From NCBI RefSeq assembly GCF_002797675.1, contig NZ_PGEX01000001.1:1612001-1676000 (forward strand): 64,000 bases of DNA, written 5' to 3'. Shown piece after piece: positions 56,738-64,000 of this stretch. The notes under the pieces were generated by a model. It ran no database searches and was not told the DNA's origin. It saw nothing but the letters and a program-made list of their open reading frames with translations. Positions within the stretch are counted from its first letter, which is position 1. The number at the start of each line of letters is the position of its first letter. The position numbers were made by a program, and so were the translations under genes. Source of the stretch: Hallerella succinigenes (GTDB lineage: Bacteria; Fibrobacterota; Fibrobacteria; Fibrobacterales; Fibrobacteraceae).

Positions 56738-57895
56738 ATGACATTACAAGAAAAATGGAAACTCCAACGTGAACGCAAAGCGTTTCTCGCTTTGGCTGAC
56801 GGTAGCGTCTTTTACGGTTACTCGATGGGCGCACCTGTAGACTCCTTTGGTGAAGTTGTGTTCAACACTTCGCTTTCGGGCTATCAAGAAATCCTTTCCG
56901 ACCCGTCGTACGCGGGTCAGTTTGTGACCCTCACCGAAACCGAAATTGGTAACGTCGGAGTGAACGAAACGGACATGGAAAGTCCAAAATTCCAGGCGGG
57001 AGGCTTGCTCGTTCAGCAGATCAATCCGTCGTCGAACTGGCGCTCGGAAGAAGAATTGACGGATGCTCTCAAGCGTTACGGTATTCCGGCTCTCGCTGGA
57101 ATCGATACGCGTGCTCTGACGCTTCTTTTGCGTGAAAAAGGTACGGTCAAGGGCTTTATCTGTACTTCGGGAAGTGTGACTCCGGATGAAGGCGTTGCCA
57201 AGGCGAAAGCTTGGGCTGGCCTCGATGGCGTCGATATGGTGGAAACCGTCACGTGCAAAGAAAAGTACGTATTTTCGGATGAATTCTTGAAGGGCTTCGG
57301 TATGCCACAGGAACTTCCTGCCGCGGATTTGAAGCTCGTCGCGTATGACTTCGGCATCAAGCGCAATATTCTTCGCAACCTTCGTCTTCAGGGATTCCAG
57401 GTGACGGTGGTTCCGGCTTACACGCCTGCAGAAGAAGTGCTTGCGATGAATCCGGATGGAATCTTCTTCTCGAATGGTCCGGGGGACCCTGCCGGCGTGA
57501 AGGACGCTGTGAAGAATGCCCGGGCAATTCTCGGCAAGGTTCCTGTGATGGGCATCTGCCTCGGTCTTCAGATTCTCGGACTGGCTTCCGGTGCAAAAAC
57601 CGGTCGTCTCAAGTTCGGTCACCACGGTGGAAACCATCCGGTGATGTTCATGGAATCGGGACGTGTCATGGTGACTTCCCAGAACCACAACTTCGCCGTT
57701 CTCGACGCATCCATCGATCCGGAAGTTCTTGAAATTACGCATGTGAACTTGAACGACCATTCAATCGAAGGTTTCCGTTCGAAGAAGGTTCCGATGATTG
57801 CTGTACAGTTCCATCCAGAAGCGGCTCCGGGTCCGCATGACTCGAATCCGTTCTTCGAAGATTGCCGCAAGCTTGTTCTTGAAAACAAGAAGTAA
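56738..57895 (+). CDS. carA: Carbamoyl-phosphate synthase small subunit
   Basis: 385 residues from ATG 56738 (GAAGGA upstream; an earlier in-frame start would lie in carB). The N-terminal domain opens AFLALADGSVFYGYSMGAPV. The glutamine amidotransferase domain has the nucleophile in VMGICLGLQILGLASG and the His/Glu pair in AVQFHPEAAPGPHDS. It delivers ammonia to CarB through the intersubunit tunnel. The short spacer after carB indicates one transcript. Confidence 0.96.
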   Translation: MTLQEKWKLQRERKAFLALADGSVFYGYSMGAPVDSFGEVVFNTSLSGYQEILSDPSYAGQFVTLTETEIGNVGVNETDMESPKFQAGGLLVQQINPSSNWRSEEELTDALKRYGIPALAGIDTRALTLLLREKGTVKGFICTSGSVTPDEGVAKAKAWAGLDGVDMVETVTCKEKYVFSDEFLKGFGMPQELPAADLKLVAYDFGIKRNILRNLRLQGFQVTVVPAYTPAEEVLAMNPDGIFFSNGPGDPAGVKDAVKNARAILGKVPVMGICLGLQILGLASGAKTGRLKFGHHGGNHPVMFMESGRVMVTSQNHNFAVLDASIDPEVLEITHVNLNDHSIEGFRSKKVPMIAVQFHPEAAPGPHDSNPFFEDCRKLVLENKK

Positions 57896-57918
57896 TCGGA
57901 TTTAAGCTTTGTCACAGA

Positions 57919-57943
57919 AGCCCCGGATTTTCCGGGGCTTTTT
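57919..57943 (+). terminator. Terminator of the carB-carA operon
   Basis: A 9-bp perfect stem AGCCCCGGA/TCCGGGGCT with loop TTT, then TTTT, 24 nt after the carA stop. Confidence 0.94.
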
Positions 57944-57991
57944 GTGTGGTTCCAAAAACTCGAAGCGGAATATTTGTAAATTTTTTGTTGT

Positions 57992-58957
57992 ATGAAGAAA
58001 TTTATTGTGCCCGCAGTTCTCTTGGTTCTCGCGATAGCGCTTTTCGCTTTTTTGAAAGCGGATCCGTTTCAGCCGAAACTGGACGGAGTACGTTATCTGT
58101 CCCTGCGCGAAGAAATTGATGAAGCGGATATGGCTGTCTTTGCCGCTGCAGATGACCCTGATGAAAAAAAGGTGGCGATTGCTCACCGCGATTCCCTTTG
58201 GAGCGTCCTCGTCGCTATGCGCAATTTGGAATCGGACGCTTCGACGCCAGCCCCGGTAAAGGCTTCTGCCAAGGCGAAGGAATCTTCGGTCGAAAAGGAA
58301 AGTTCGGGGACGAATGTCTTTGTCTTTATCATCGGTGGCCTCATCGCTTTGGTCGTCATCGGTGGCGTTGTCTTCTTTATTCTGCGCAACCGCCAGGAAG
58401 CAATCACCCGTCAGCTCGAACAGATCCGCAGGGATAACCGTTTTAAAACGCCGAAGGGCGGTCTGGAGGATCCGACTTTTGTGGACCGCACCCGAGTTCA
58501 TCGCCGCTCGATTATTGATGACGCAAAACAGGCGGATGAAACTCAAGCTGCGTCCCAGGAATCGAGCTTTGTGACAACGGAAGATGTGGAATTTGAAAAT
58601 GCAAAGGGTGAAATCGAACATCCCGTTCTGCGCCCGACTGCAAAACAGCGTATTACCAAGGCGATGCAGTCTCTTTCCGACACGCTCGCTGGCCTCGCCG
58701 TTCCCAAGGGAGTCCATCGCGATCCGGATAGGGTTCAAAACGTCCGCGCCCAAAGTCACAATACGATGAAGGGAACTGCCATTCCCAAACCGAATCCGCT
58801 TGAAATGACGCGCTTTGACAGAGAACGTCAGGATAAGGAACGCGTAATTCAGCTGAATCGTCGCGGATATACGCCTGCAGAAATTGCCCGTCGCACGCAG
58901 CTTTCCGAAGAACAGGTCGAAACGGTCATCCGCGTCAAACGCGAAACCGGGGAATAG
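57992..58957 (+). CDS. Two-helix membrane protein with C-terminal helix-turn-helix, unknown function
   Basis: 321 residues. A signal-anchor helix lies at about residues 4-20 (FIVPAVLLVLAIALFAFL), then a short periplasmic part and a second helix at about 108-131 (VFVFIIGGLIALVVIGGVVF). A long, charged, probably disordered cytoplasmic region follows. The last ~40 residues (ERVIQLNRRGYTPAEIARRT, then LSEEQVETVIRVKRE) form a helix-turn-helix like sigma region 4 or resolvase-type HTHs. I do not recognise the family. It ends 3 nt before truA and may share its transcript. Confidence 0.7.
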   Translation: MKKFIVPAVLLVLAIALFAFLKADPFQPKLDGVRYLSLREEIDEADMAVFAAADDPDEKKVAIAHRDSLWSVLVAMRNLESDASTPAPVKASAKAKESSVEKESSGTNVFVFIIGGLIALVVIGGVVFFILRNRQEAITRQLEQIRRDNRFKTPKGGLEDPTFVDRTRVHRRSIIDDAKQADETQAASQESSFVTTEDVEFENAKGEIEHPVLRPTAKQRITKAMQSLSDTLAGLAVPKGVHRDPDRVQNVRAQSHNTMKGTAIPKPNPLEMTRFDRERQDKERVIQLNRRGYTPAEIARRTQLSEEQVETVIRVKRETGE

Positions 58958-58960
58958 CCC

Positions 58961-59704
58961 ATGCGCTATCGTTTCCGCTGCGAATATCTCGGCAGCGCCT
59001 ACTATGGTTGGCAAGAACAGAACGAACACGGTAAAACGAAATACGTTACCGTGCAGTCAGCGTTGGAAGAAGCATTTAAAACCGCACTCCGCACCCCGAT
59101 CGATCTCGTCGCCGCAGGCCGCACCGATACAGGTGTTCACGCCCGCGGACAGATGGTCCACTTCGACTACGACGGCGAAATCGACTGTAAAAAATTGACG
59201 CGTTCTATCAACGGTCTTGGTCGTCACACGGTCAAGATTCGCGACCTCGAAGTCTGCGATCCGGAATTCCATTCCCGCTACGATGCGGTTTCTCGCTACT
59301 ACGTCTATTCGATTTTCACAAGGCCCGTGGCACTGCTCCGCGACTTTGGCTGGGAAATCGGACATTTGCCGATCGATTACGATTTGATGCAACGTGAAGC
59401 AAAATCCTTTATCGGTGAACATGATTTTATCCGATTCTGCATTCCGAGAAATGACGGAAAAAGTACGCTTTGCAACATCACCCGTTTTGAGCTTGTCCAA
59501 GTTTCGGATTACATGGTGCAGTGGCATATTCAAGGAAACCGCTTTTTGCACCGCCAAGTGCGTGCGATGGTGGGAACGCTCTTTGACGTCGGACGTGGAC
59601 GTTACCCGGAAGGCACGGTGAAAGAAATCTTTGCCGACCGCTTTAAAGGTGAACGTACAATGGCGCCTCCCCAGGCACTTGTTCTCGAAGACGTGATCTA
59701 TTAA
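58961..59704 (+). CDS. truA: tRNA pseudouridine(38-40) synthase TruA
   Basis: 247 residues. It converts uridines 38-40 in the anticodon stem-loop to pseudouridine. The catalytic aspartate is in AAGRTDTGVHARGQMVHF (about residue 52). FHSRYDAVSRYYVYSI and FLHRQVRAMVGTLFDVGRGR complete the family signature. Normal length; the start is 3 nt after the preceding gene. Confidence 0.96.
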   Translation: MRYRFRCEYLGSAYYGWQEQNEHGKTKYVTVQSALEEAFKTALRTPIDLVAAGRTDTGVHARGQMVHFDYDGEIDCKKLTRSINGLGRHTVKIRDLEVCDPEFHSRYDAVSRYYVYSIFTRPVALLRDFGWEIGHLPIDYDLMQREAKSFIGEHDFIRFCIPRNDGKSTLCNITRFELVQVSDYMVQWHIQGNRFLHRQVRAMVGTLFDVGRGRYPEGTVKEIFADRFKGERTMAPPQALVLEDVIY

Positions 59705-59723
59705 AATTCGGGATTTCAAAAAG

Positions 59724-59751
59724 AAAAGGCCCCGTAGTGCGGAGCCTTTTT
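59724..59751. terminator. Bidirectional terminator between truA and ackA
   Basis: Stem AAAAGGC-c-CCG / CGG-a-GCCTTTT with a 5-base loop and one C-A mismatch; T-rich on both strands. It lies between converging stops at 59704 and 59771. Confidence 0.85.
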
Positions 59752-59770
59752 CAAATGGGATTTGAGCGGA

Positions 59771-60952
59771 TTACTTTACGAGAGCTTCGGTGTCGAGAGC
59801 AATCAAAAGTTCTTCGTTTGTCGCTACGACGATTGCCTTCGGAGTGCCGTCCTTGGTAATCAAGTGGTTCGATTCCTTGCCGCTCTTGTTGTTGCGATCG
59901 TCGTCAATCTGGTAACCGAGAATCTTCAGGTTTTCGAGAGTCTGCTTACGAACGTAAGAGCTGTTTTCGCCGATACCGCCAGTGAAGACGATGGCGTCGA
60001 TGCGCGGAAGAGCCATGGCGATGCCGCCGATTTCACGGGTGAGTCTGTAGCAGAAAACGTCGAGGGCAATCTGGGCGCGCTTGTTGCCTTCGCTTGCGGC
60101 CTGCGTCAAAGTGCGCATGTCGTTCGAAAGGCCAGAGAGACCGAGAAGACCGGATTCCTTGTTCACCAAGTGGTCGAGCTGATCGATCGTGCCGTATTCC
60201 TTGCTGTACTTCTTGCTGATGTAGAAGAGAATCGCCGGGTCGAGAGAACCGGAACGGGTTCCCATGATCAAGCCTTCGAGCGGAGTGAAGCCCATTGTGG
60301 TATCGACGCACTTGCCGTTGAGAATCGCGGAGCAGGAGCTGCCGTTACCGAGGTGAGCGGTGATGAGGCAGGTTTCTTCCGGTTTCGTGCCGAGAACGTT
60401 GCAAGCTTCTGCGGTCACAAAGCGGTGGCTTGTGCCGTGTGCACCGTAGCGACGGATTTTGTCTTGTTCGTAGAATTTGTACGGAATACCGTAGAGGTAA
60501 GCCTTTGTTGGCATCGTCTGGTGGAAAGCCGTGTCGAATACAGCGACCTGCGGAATATCCGGGAAGAACTTGGTTGCGCATTCCATGCCGGTTGTGTGAG
60601 CCGGTTCGTGAAGCGGTGCAAAGAGCGTGATGCTACGGATGTAGTCGATGACTTCTTGCGTCACTTTTTCGCTCTTGATGTACTTACCGCCATGCACGAC
60701 GCGGTGACCGATGGCTTCGATCGAAGAGGTGAGATTCTGGGAGTCAAGGAACTTCTTGACCTGGTCGACTGCTTCAGCGTGAGTCGGGCAGTCAAAGTTG
60801 AAATCGATTTTGCCTTCCGGACCCTTTGCCTTCGTGTGACCGTTCACGCCGATGTTTTCGACGAGACCGCTTGCGATGGATTCCTTTGTATTTGTATCGA
60901 TAACGGCAAACTTCACAGAAGAGCTACCGCAGTTAAGAACGAGTACGCGCAT
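59771..60952 (-). CDS. ackA: Acetate kinase
   Basis: 393 residues. It makes ATP from acetyl phosphate. The ASKHA fold opens VLVLNCGSSSVKFAVIDT. GHRVVHGGKYIKSEKVT, FDTAFHQTMP, the second signature AHLGNGSSCSAILNGKCVDT, and the C-terminal FTGGIGENSSYVRKQTL are all present. No separate pta gene is in the window; the PTA-like part of the malic enzyme is not expected to replace it. AAGG precedes the ATG. Confidence 0.97.
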   Translation of the reverse strand: MRVLVLNCGSSSVKFAVIDTNTKESIASGLVENIGVNGHTKAKGPEGKIDFNFDCPTHAEAVDQVKKFLDSQNLTSSIEAIGHRVVHGGKYIKSEKVTQEVIDYIRSITLFAPLHEPAHTTGMECATKFFPDIPQVAVFDTAFHQTMPTKAYLYGIPYKFYEQDKIRRYGAHGTSHRFVTAEACNVLGTKPEETCLITAHLGNGSSCSAILNGKCVDTTMGFTPLEGLIMGTRSGSLDPAILFYISKKYSKEYGTIDQLDHLVNKESGLLGLSGLSNDMRTLTQAASEGNKRAQIALDVFCYRLTREIGGIAMALPRIDAIVFTGGIGENSSYVRKQTLENLKILGYQIDDDRNNKSGKESNHLITKDGTPKAIVVATNEELLIALDTEALVK

Positions 60953-61018
60953 AACTATAGCCTTGTTTTTCAGAATTTAAATTGGACGAGATTAAAGGTA
61001 TAAATTTAATTTGAGACC

Positions 61019-61945
61019 ATGCTTGGGCAAGTTCCATTTCCGCTGCGATTTTTACTGGCTGGTATTTACCGGGCTGTATTTTGCGCCTTTCGTAGAACGC
61101 TTTACCGCCCAAAGAAACCGTTACAAAAAAGTCGGGTTTGGATCGTAGGATCTTTCCTTGCCGGCGGCGCTGGCAAAACACCTCTTGTTCAACGGCTTTC
61201 GGAACTTTTGACGGCGCAAGGATACCGCGTAGCCATCCTTTGCCATCAAACCGCCTGGGATGAATTTCGAATGCTTCAATCCTCGCCCTGTGGAGCGTCC
61301 GTCTTTCAAACATCCAATCGTTACAAGACTGCAAAACAGCTCGATGGAAAGTTCGACATTTTACTTTGTGACGGGGGGCTCGAAGATACACGTTTTGTAA
61401 ATGCCACCCGGTTCGTTTTGCGGTGGGACGAAACGGCAAAATCCCTGACCGATCTGTTTCCCTGCGGTTCATGCGTGAGCCTTGAAAAAGATCATCCCGA
61501 TGCATGGACGATTGACGGCTACCGTGAACAGGCAACCTCAAGCGCGGATATGGCGAAGCCAAATTTTGCGGTCACATTTGGCATTGAAAAGATTCAAAAC
61601 CTTCAAGGGAAATCGCTTTCTCCAAATTCACCCGTGGCCGTGGTCACGGGCATCGGAAACCCAAAACGTTTTGCGTTAGACATCGAAAGCTTTGGACTTC
61701 AAATTCAAAAATGCGTATTTCTTACGGATCATTCCAAGGCATACGCACGAGTTCTCCGCGCAGAACTCGACGGGGATCTTCCTATAGTTCTTTCCGAAAA
61801 AGATGCTGCCCGTCTCAGTGTACAGGAAAAAGAAAACCCGGCCCTCTATATTGCAAAGGAACGGGTTCAAATCAATTCCGCCTTGTTGGATTATTTAAAA
61901 GCGGCTGACGGCGGTGCTGCCAAGAATCCACCGTCCACATTGTAA
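61019..61945 (+). CDS. lpxK: Divergent tetraacyldisaccharide 4'-kinase (LpxK)
   Basis: 308 residues. LpxK adds the 4'-phosphate to the lipid A precursor at the inner membrane. The N-terminal membrane-associated helix (FPLRFLLAGIYRAVFCAFRR) and the modified P-loop VGSFLAGGAGKTPLVQRL (about residues 42-59) fit the family, as does VAVVTGIGNPKRFALDIESFG. The usual DDGFQHRRL catalytic stretch reads CDGGLEDTRF, keeping one Asp and losing the His. So the family is likely, but catalysis should be checked. The 3' end overlaps the rhodanese gene by 55 bp. Confidence 0.8.
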   Translation: MLGQVPFPLRFLLAGIYRAVFCAFRRTLYRPKKPLQKSRVWIVGSFLAGGAGKTPLVQRLSELLTAQGYRVAILCHQTAWDEFRMLQSSPCGASVFQTSNRYKTAKQLDGKFDILLCDGGLEDTRFVNATRFVLRWDETAKSLTDLFPCGSCVSLEKDHPDAWTIDGYREQATSSADMAKPNFAVTFGIEKIQNLQGKSLSPNSPVAVVTGIGNPKRFALDIESFGLQIQKCVFLTDHSKAYARVLRAELDGDLPIVLSEKDAARLSVQEKENPALYIAKERVQINSALLDYLKAADGGAAKNPPSTL

Positions 61946-62280
61946 ACCTTGGTATAACCCTGCTGAATCAAAAAATCTGAAGCGGCACGGCTTCGCTTTC
62001 CGCTGCGGCAGAATATAAGCAGGTTCTTGTCTTTCGGAAGTTCCGAGTAGCGGGCCTGAATCTGCTGCAGAGGAATGTTCAAAGAACCGGCGACGGTACC
62101 CTGGGCGACTTCCTGCGGAGTGCGGACATCTACAAAAATAGCCTTGGCTTTCTTATCCTTGCTCATTTCAATCGCCTTTTCCCAAGAGACCGTGGTGAAC
62201 AAATCCTTGGAATCGTTTCCCGCGAAGGTAAAACCGCAAATGCAGAGGATGAGAAGTGCGAAAAGGGTAAAGTGCTTCAT
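61891..62280 (-). CDS. Periplasmic rhodanese-like protein
   Basis: 129 residues from the ATG at 62280, which follows AAGGAGATTCT. Signal peptide FTLFALLILCICGFTFAGND. A single rhodanese domain (about residues 30-125) has FVDVRTPQEVAQGTVAGSLN and the active-site loop LIFCRSGKRSRAASDFL, with the cysteine retained. It probably handles sulfane sulfur or thiol chemistry in the periplasm. It converges on lpxK with a 55-bp coding overlap. Confidence 0.88.
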   Translation of the reverse strand: MKHFTLFALLILCICGFTFAGNDSKDLFTTVSWEKAIEMSKDKKAKAIFVDVRTPQEVAQGTVAGSLNIPLQQIQARYSELPKDKNLLIFCRSGKRSRAASDFLIQQGYTKVYNVDGGFLAAPPSAAFK

Positions 62281-62441
62281 AGAATCTCCTTGTTTGGTTT
62301 TAAAATTATCAATCCGCATTCCAAGTTGGAATGATAAATCTGCCTTTTTTGCAAAAAAATGTTTGTTATCGAACAAAGAAATCGCTTTGAAGTTGGATTT
62401 CCCTTTATGCTATGTAAATTGTAGAAAGGAGTCGTTAAAAA

Positions 62442-64000
62442 ATGATATCGACAAAACGGAAAATGGGATTTCTTGCGGCAGCATTTATGCTTGCGGCGGT
62501 GTTCATTGTTTCATTGATTGGGGTTTCTAAAAATCGTTCTTCGAACAATTCCATTGTTTGGGATTCTCCTTGGGAAGTGACGTACCATGGGAAGACATCG
62601 CAGCCACCATCACTGGCTCAGTATCGACCGATTCAAGGGGAAGCTCCACTTGGGGATTCCTTGCTTTTGGAAACGACCTTGCCGACGCGACTTTCGGATT
62701 ATTCCGCATTGCATATTCGATTGTTTGTGTCGACGATGGATGTTTATTTAAACGACGAAAAAATTTATTCCTACGGGCAAGAACTTTTAAGCGAAGGCTT
62801 GATAGTGGGAAGCGGATATCATCGGATTGAACTTCCGGCTGGATGGGGCGGCCAAAAATTAAGGCTGAAAGTTTATGCGGCGGAATCGGGAGCCTTTGAC
62901 ATTATGCCAGAGACGACGATTCTACCGAATCAGATGATGGGCGCTCCGTATTTGGCGGAGCATATTTCGGTGTCGTTCTGCATCGCGATTTTTATGACCC
63001 TGTTCGGGGCGATGGCGATGGTCGGCGGCATCGGCGCAATGGGCTTTGCGGGCTATTTCGTCCGTTTGCCGTTGATCGGATTCTTTTCCTTCGTACTCGG
63101 TATTTGGACGATTTGTTACACGCATGAAATTCAGCTGATTTCGCTGAACCTGGAATTCAATGCGATTCTTGAATATGCGATGCTTTATCTTGCACCGATT
63201 TCGATCGAACTTCTATTCGTCAGTATGCGCAGAAAGAAACTTTCGGGATGGCGCTGGTACGGGCTTGTGTCACTTCCGATTTTTAATGGAATCTTTTTTG
63301 CCGGAACGACGATTCTCCAGCTTGCGCATGTGGCGAACTATCCTCAATTCCTGTTGCTTTTCCATATTTACATGGTCTTGGGTATCGTGTTCCTGATGGT
63401 GCCGGGAGTTGTTTATTCTAAAAAGGATGGACTTCCGGAAAGAATTTCCGATATCGGATTTTTGCTCTTCTGCCTTTCTTGTATCGCAGAACTTGTCGTA
63501 TTTAATTTGAGCCGGGTTACACCGGGTGTGGATCCGCGAGGAAATCCGATTACGTCTTGGGGACTTCTCGTCTATTTGATGTCTTTGCTCGTCAGTTATG
63601 TGATTTACTTGCAGCGTGCGATTGTGAACAAAACGGAAAAGGACCTGCTTTCTTCGCTTGCGTACCGAGATGCTTTGACGGGGCTTTACAACCGTGCAAA
63701 ATGTGAGCAAATTTTCGACGTGCTGAACGGAATCGGTTCGGACTATGCGGTGACGAGTATCGACATGAACGGCCTAAAGAAGCTGAACGATACCTATGGG
63801 CATGGGAAGGGCGATGAACAGCTCCAGGCATTTGCTAAAACCTTGTCCGAAGCGTTCAAGGGAATCGGAACTCCGATTCGTATGGGCGGCGATGAATTTT
63901 TGGTGATTGTACGGCAGGAACATTTGAACGATATGGAAACCGCCTTTGAAAAAATGCGAGTTCTTCAGGAAGAAGCCTCGCAAGTTTTGCCAATCCCGCT
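62442..64000 (+). CDS. Membrane diguanylate cyclase (7TM-type sensor plus GGDEF), 3' partial
   Basis: 519 codons are present; the frame is open at the window end. ATG 62442 follows AAAGGAG. One N-terminal helix (about residues 8-26) and an extracytoplasmic beta-rich domain (about 27-165, e.g. LHIRLFVSTMDVYLNDEKIY) are followed by about seven membrane helices (about 170-385), the 7TMR-DISM layout. The GGDEF domain starts RDALTGLYNRAKCEQIF at about residue 407, with an intact RMGGDEFLVIV (GGDEF at 63885-63899). It is expected to make c-di-GMP in response to an external ligand. It may continue with another domain beyond the window. Confidence 0.88.
   Translation, partial: MISTKRKMGFLAAAFMLAAVFIVSLIGVSKNRSSNNSIVWDSPWEVTYHGKTSQPPSLAQYRPIQGEAPLGDSLLLETTLPTRLSDYSALHIRLFVSTMDVYLNDEKIYSYGQELLSEGLIVGSGYHRIELPAGWGGQKLRLKVYAAESGAFDIMPETTILPNQMMGAPYLAEHISVSFCIAIFMTLFGAMAMVGGIGAMGFAGYFVRLPLIGFFSFVLGIWTICYTHEIQLISLNLEFNAILEYAMLYLAPISIELLFVSMRRKKLSGWRWYGLVSLPIFNGIFFAGTTILQLAHVANYPQFLLLFHIYMVLGIVFLMVPGVVYSKKDGLPERISDIGFLLFCLSCIAELVVFNLSRVTPGVDPRGNPITSWGLLVYLMSLLVSYVIYLQRAIVNKTEKDLLSSLAYRDALTGLYNRAKCEQIFDVLNGIGSDYAVTSIDMNGLKKLNDTYGHGKGDEQLQAFAKTLSEAFKGIGTPIRMGGDEFLVIVRQEHLNDMETAFEKMRVLQEEASQVLPIP

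Overview
The window is a chromosome segment from a Fibrobacter-like bacterium (phylum Fibrobacterota), probably a gut or rumen fibre degrader. The evidence is a TIGR02147-type regulator paired with a LamG lipoprotein, several lipoproteins with serine-rich linkers, a secreted protein ending in a type IX (Por) sorting domain, and a fermentative gene set (ackA; malic enzyme fused to a phosphotransacetylase-like domain). I infer the genus from these family-level signatures; no database was searched.

Layout. (1) 1-10.9 kb: S10/spc/alpha ribosomal-protein operons, from the end of rplB to rplQ, including secY, infA and rpoA, closed by a clear terminator; rpsD is absent between rpsK and rpoA, and adk/map are absent between secY and infA. 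(2) 10.9-15.8 kb: a Wzy-type polysaccharide export set (Wza-like, Wzz-like, Wzy-like, with a Wzx-like flippase facing them) and no glycosyltransferases. (3) 15.9-21.6 kb: tRNA-Leu(UAG) followed by the protein quality-control cluster tig-clpP-clpX-lon. (4) 21.6-33.4 kb: yggS, purA, a Crp-family regulator, a kinase-less PASTA protein, a TPR lipoprotein, a LolB-like lipoprotein, a large M6-peptidase-like secreted protein that has lost its HExxH zinc site, an FGE-domain lipoprotein and a TrmA/RumA-like methyltransferase. (5) 33.5-37 kb: accessory region with two serine-rich genes split by an IS5-like element with 6-bp flanking repeats, and a 42-bp coding tandem repeat. (6) 37-47 kb: nitroreductase, TIGR02147/LamG pair, ferredoxin, argB-argD, B12-radical SAM, MORN protein, DedA and an SGNH esterase. 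(7) 47-64 kb: malic enzyme, pyridoxamine kinase, an alpha/beta-hydrolase lipoprotein, a GGDEF protein with a destroyed signature motif, carB-carA in reversed order behind a hairpin-rich leader, a membrane/HTH protein, truA, ackA, a divergent lpxK, a rhodanese, and an intact membrane diguanylate cyclase running off the end.

Most of the window is housekeeping. The parts that stand out are the pseudo-protease, the degenerate GGDEF protein, the IS-scarred lipoprotein locus, the TIGR02147/LamG overlapping pair, and terminator-like leaders upstream of carB and the pyridoxamine kinase gene. No CRISPR array, prophage, rRNA or recognisable defence island was seen.
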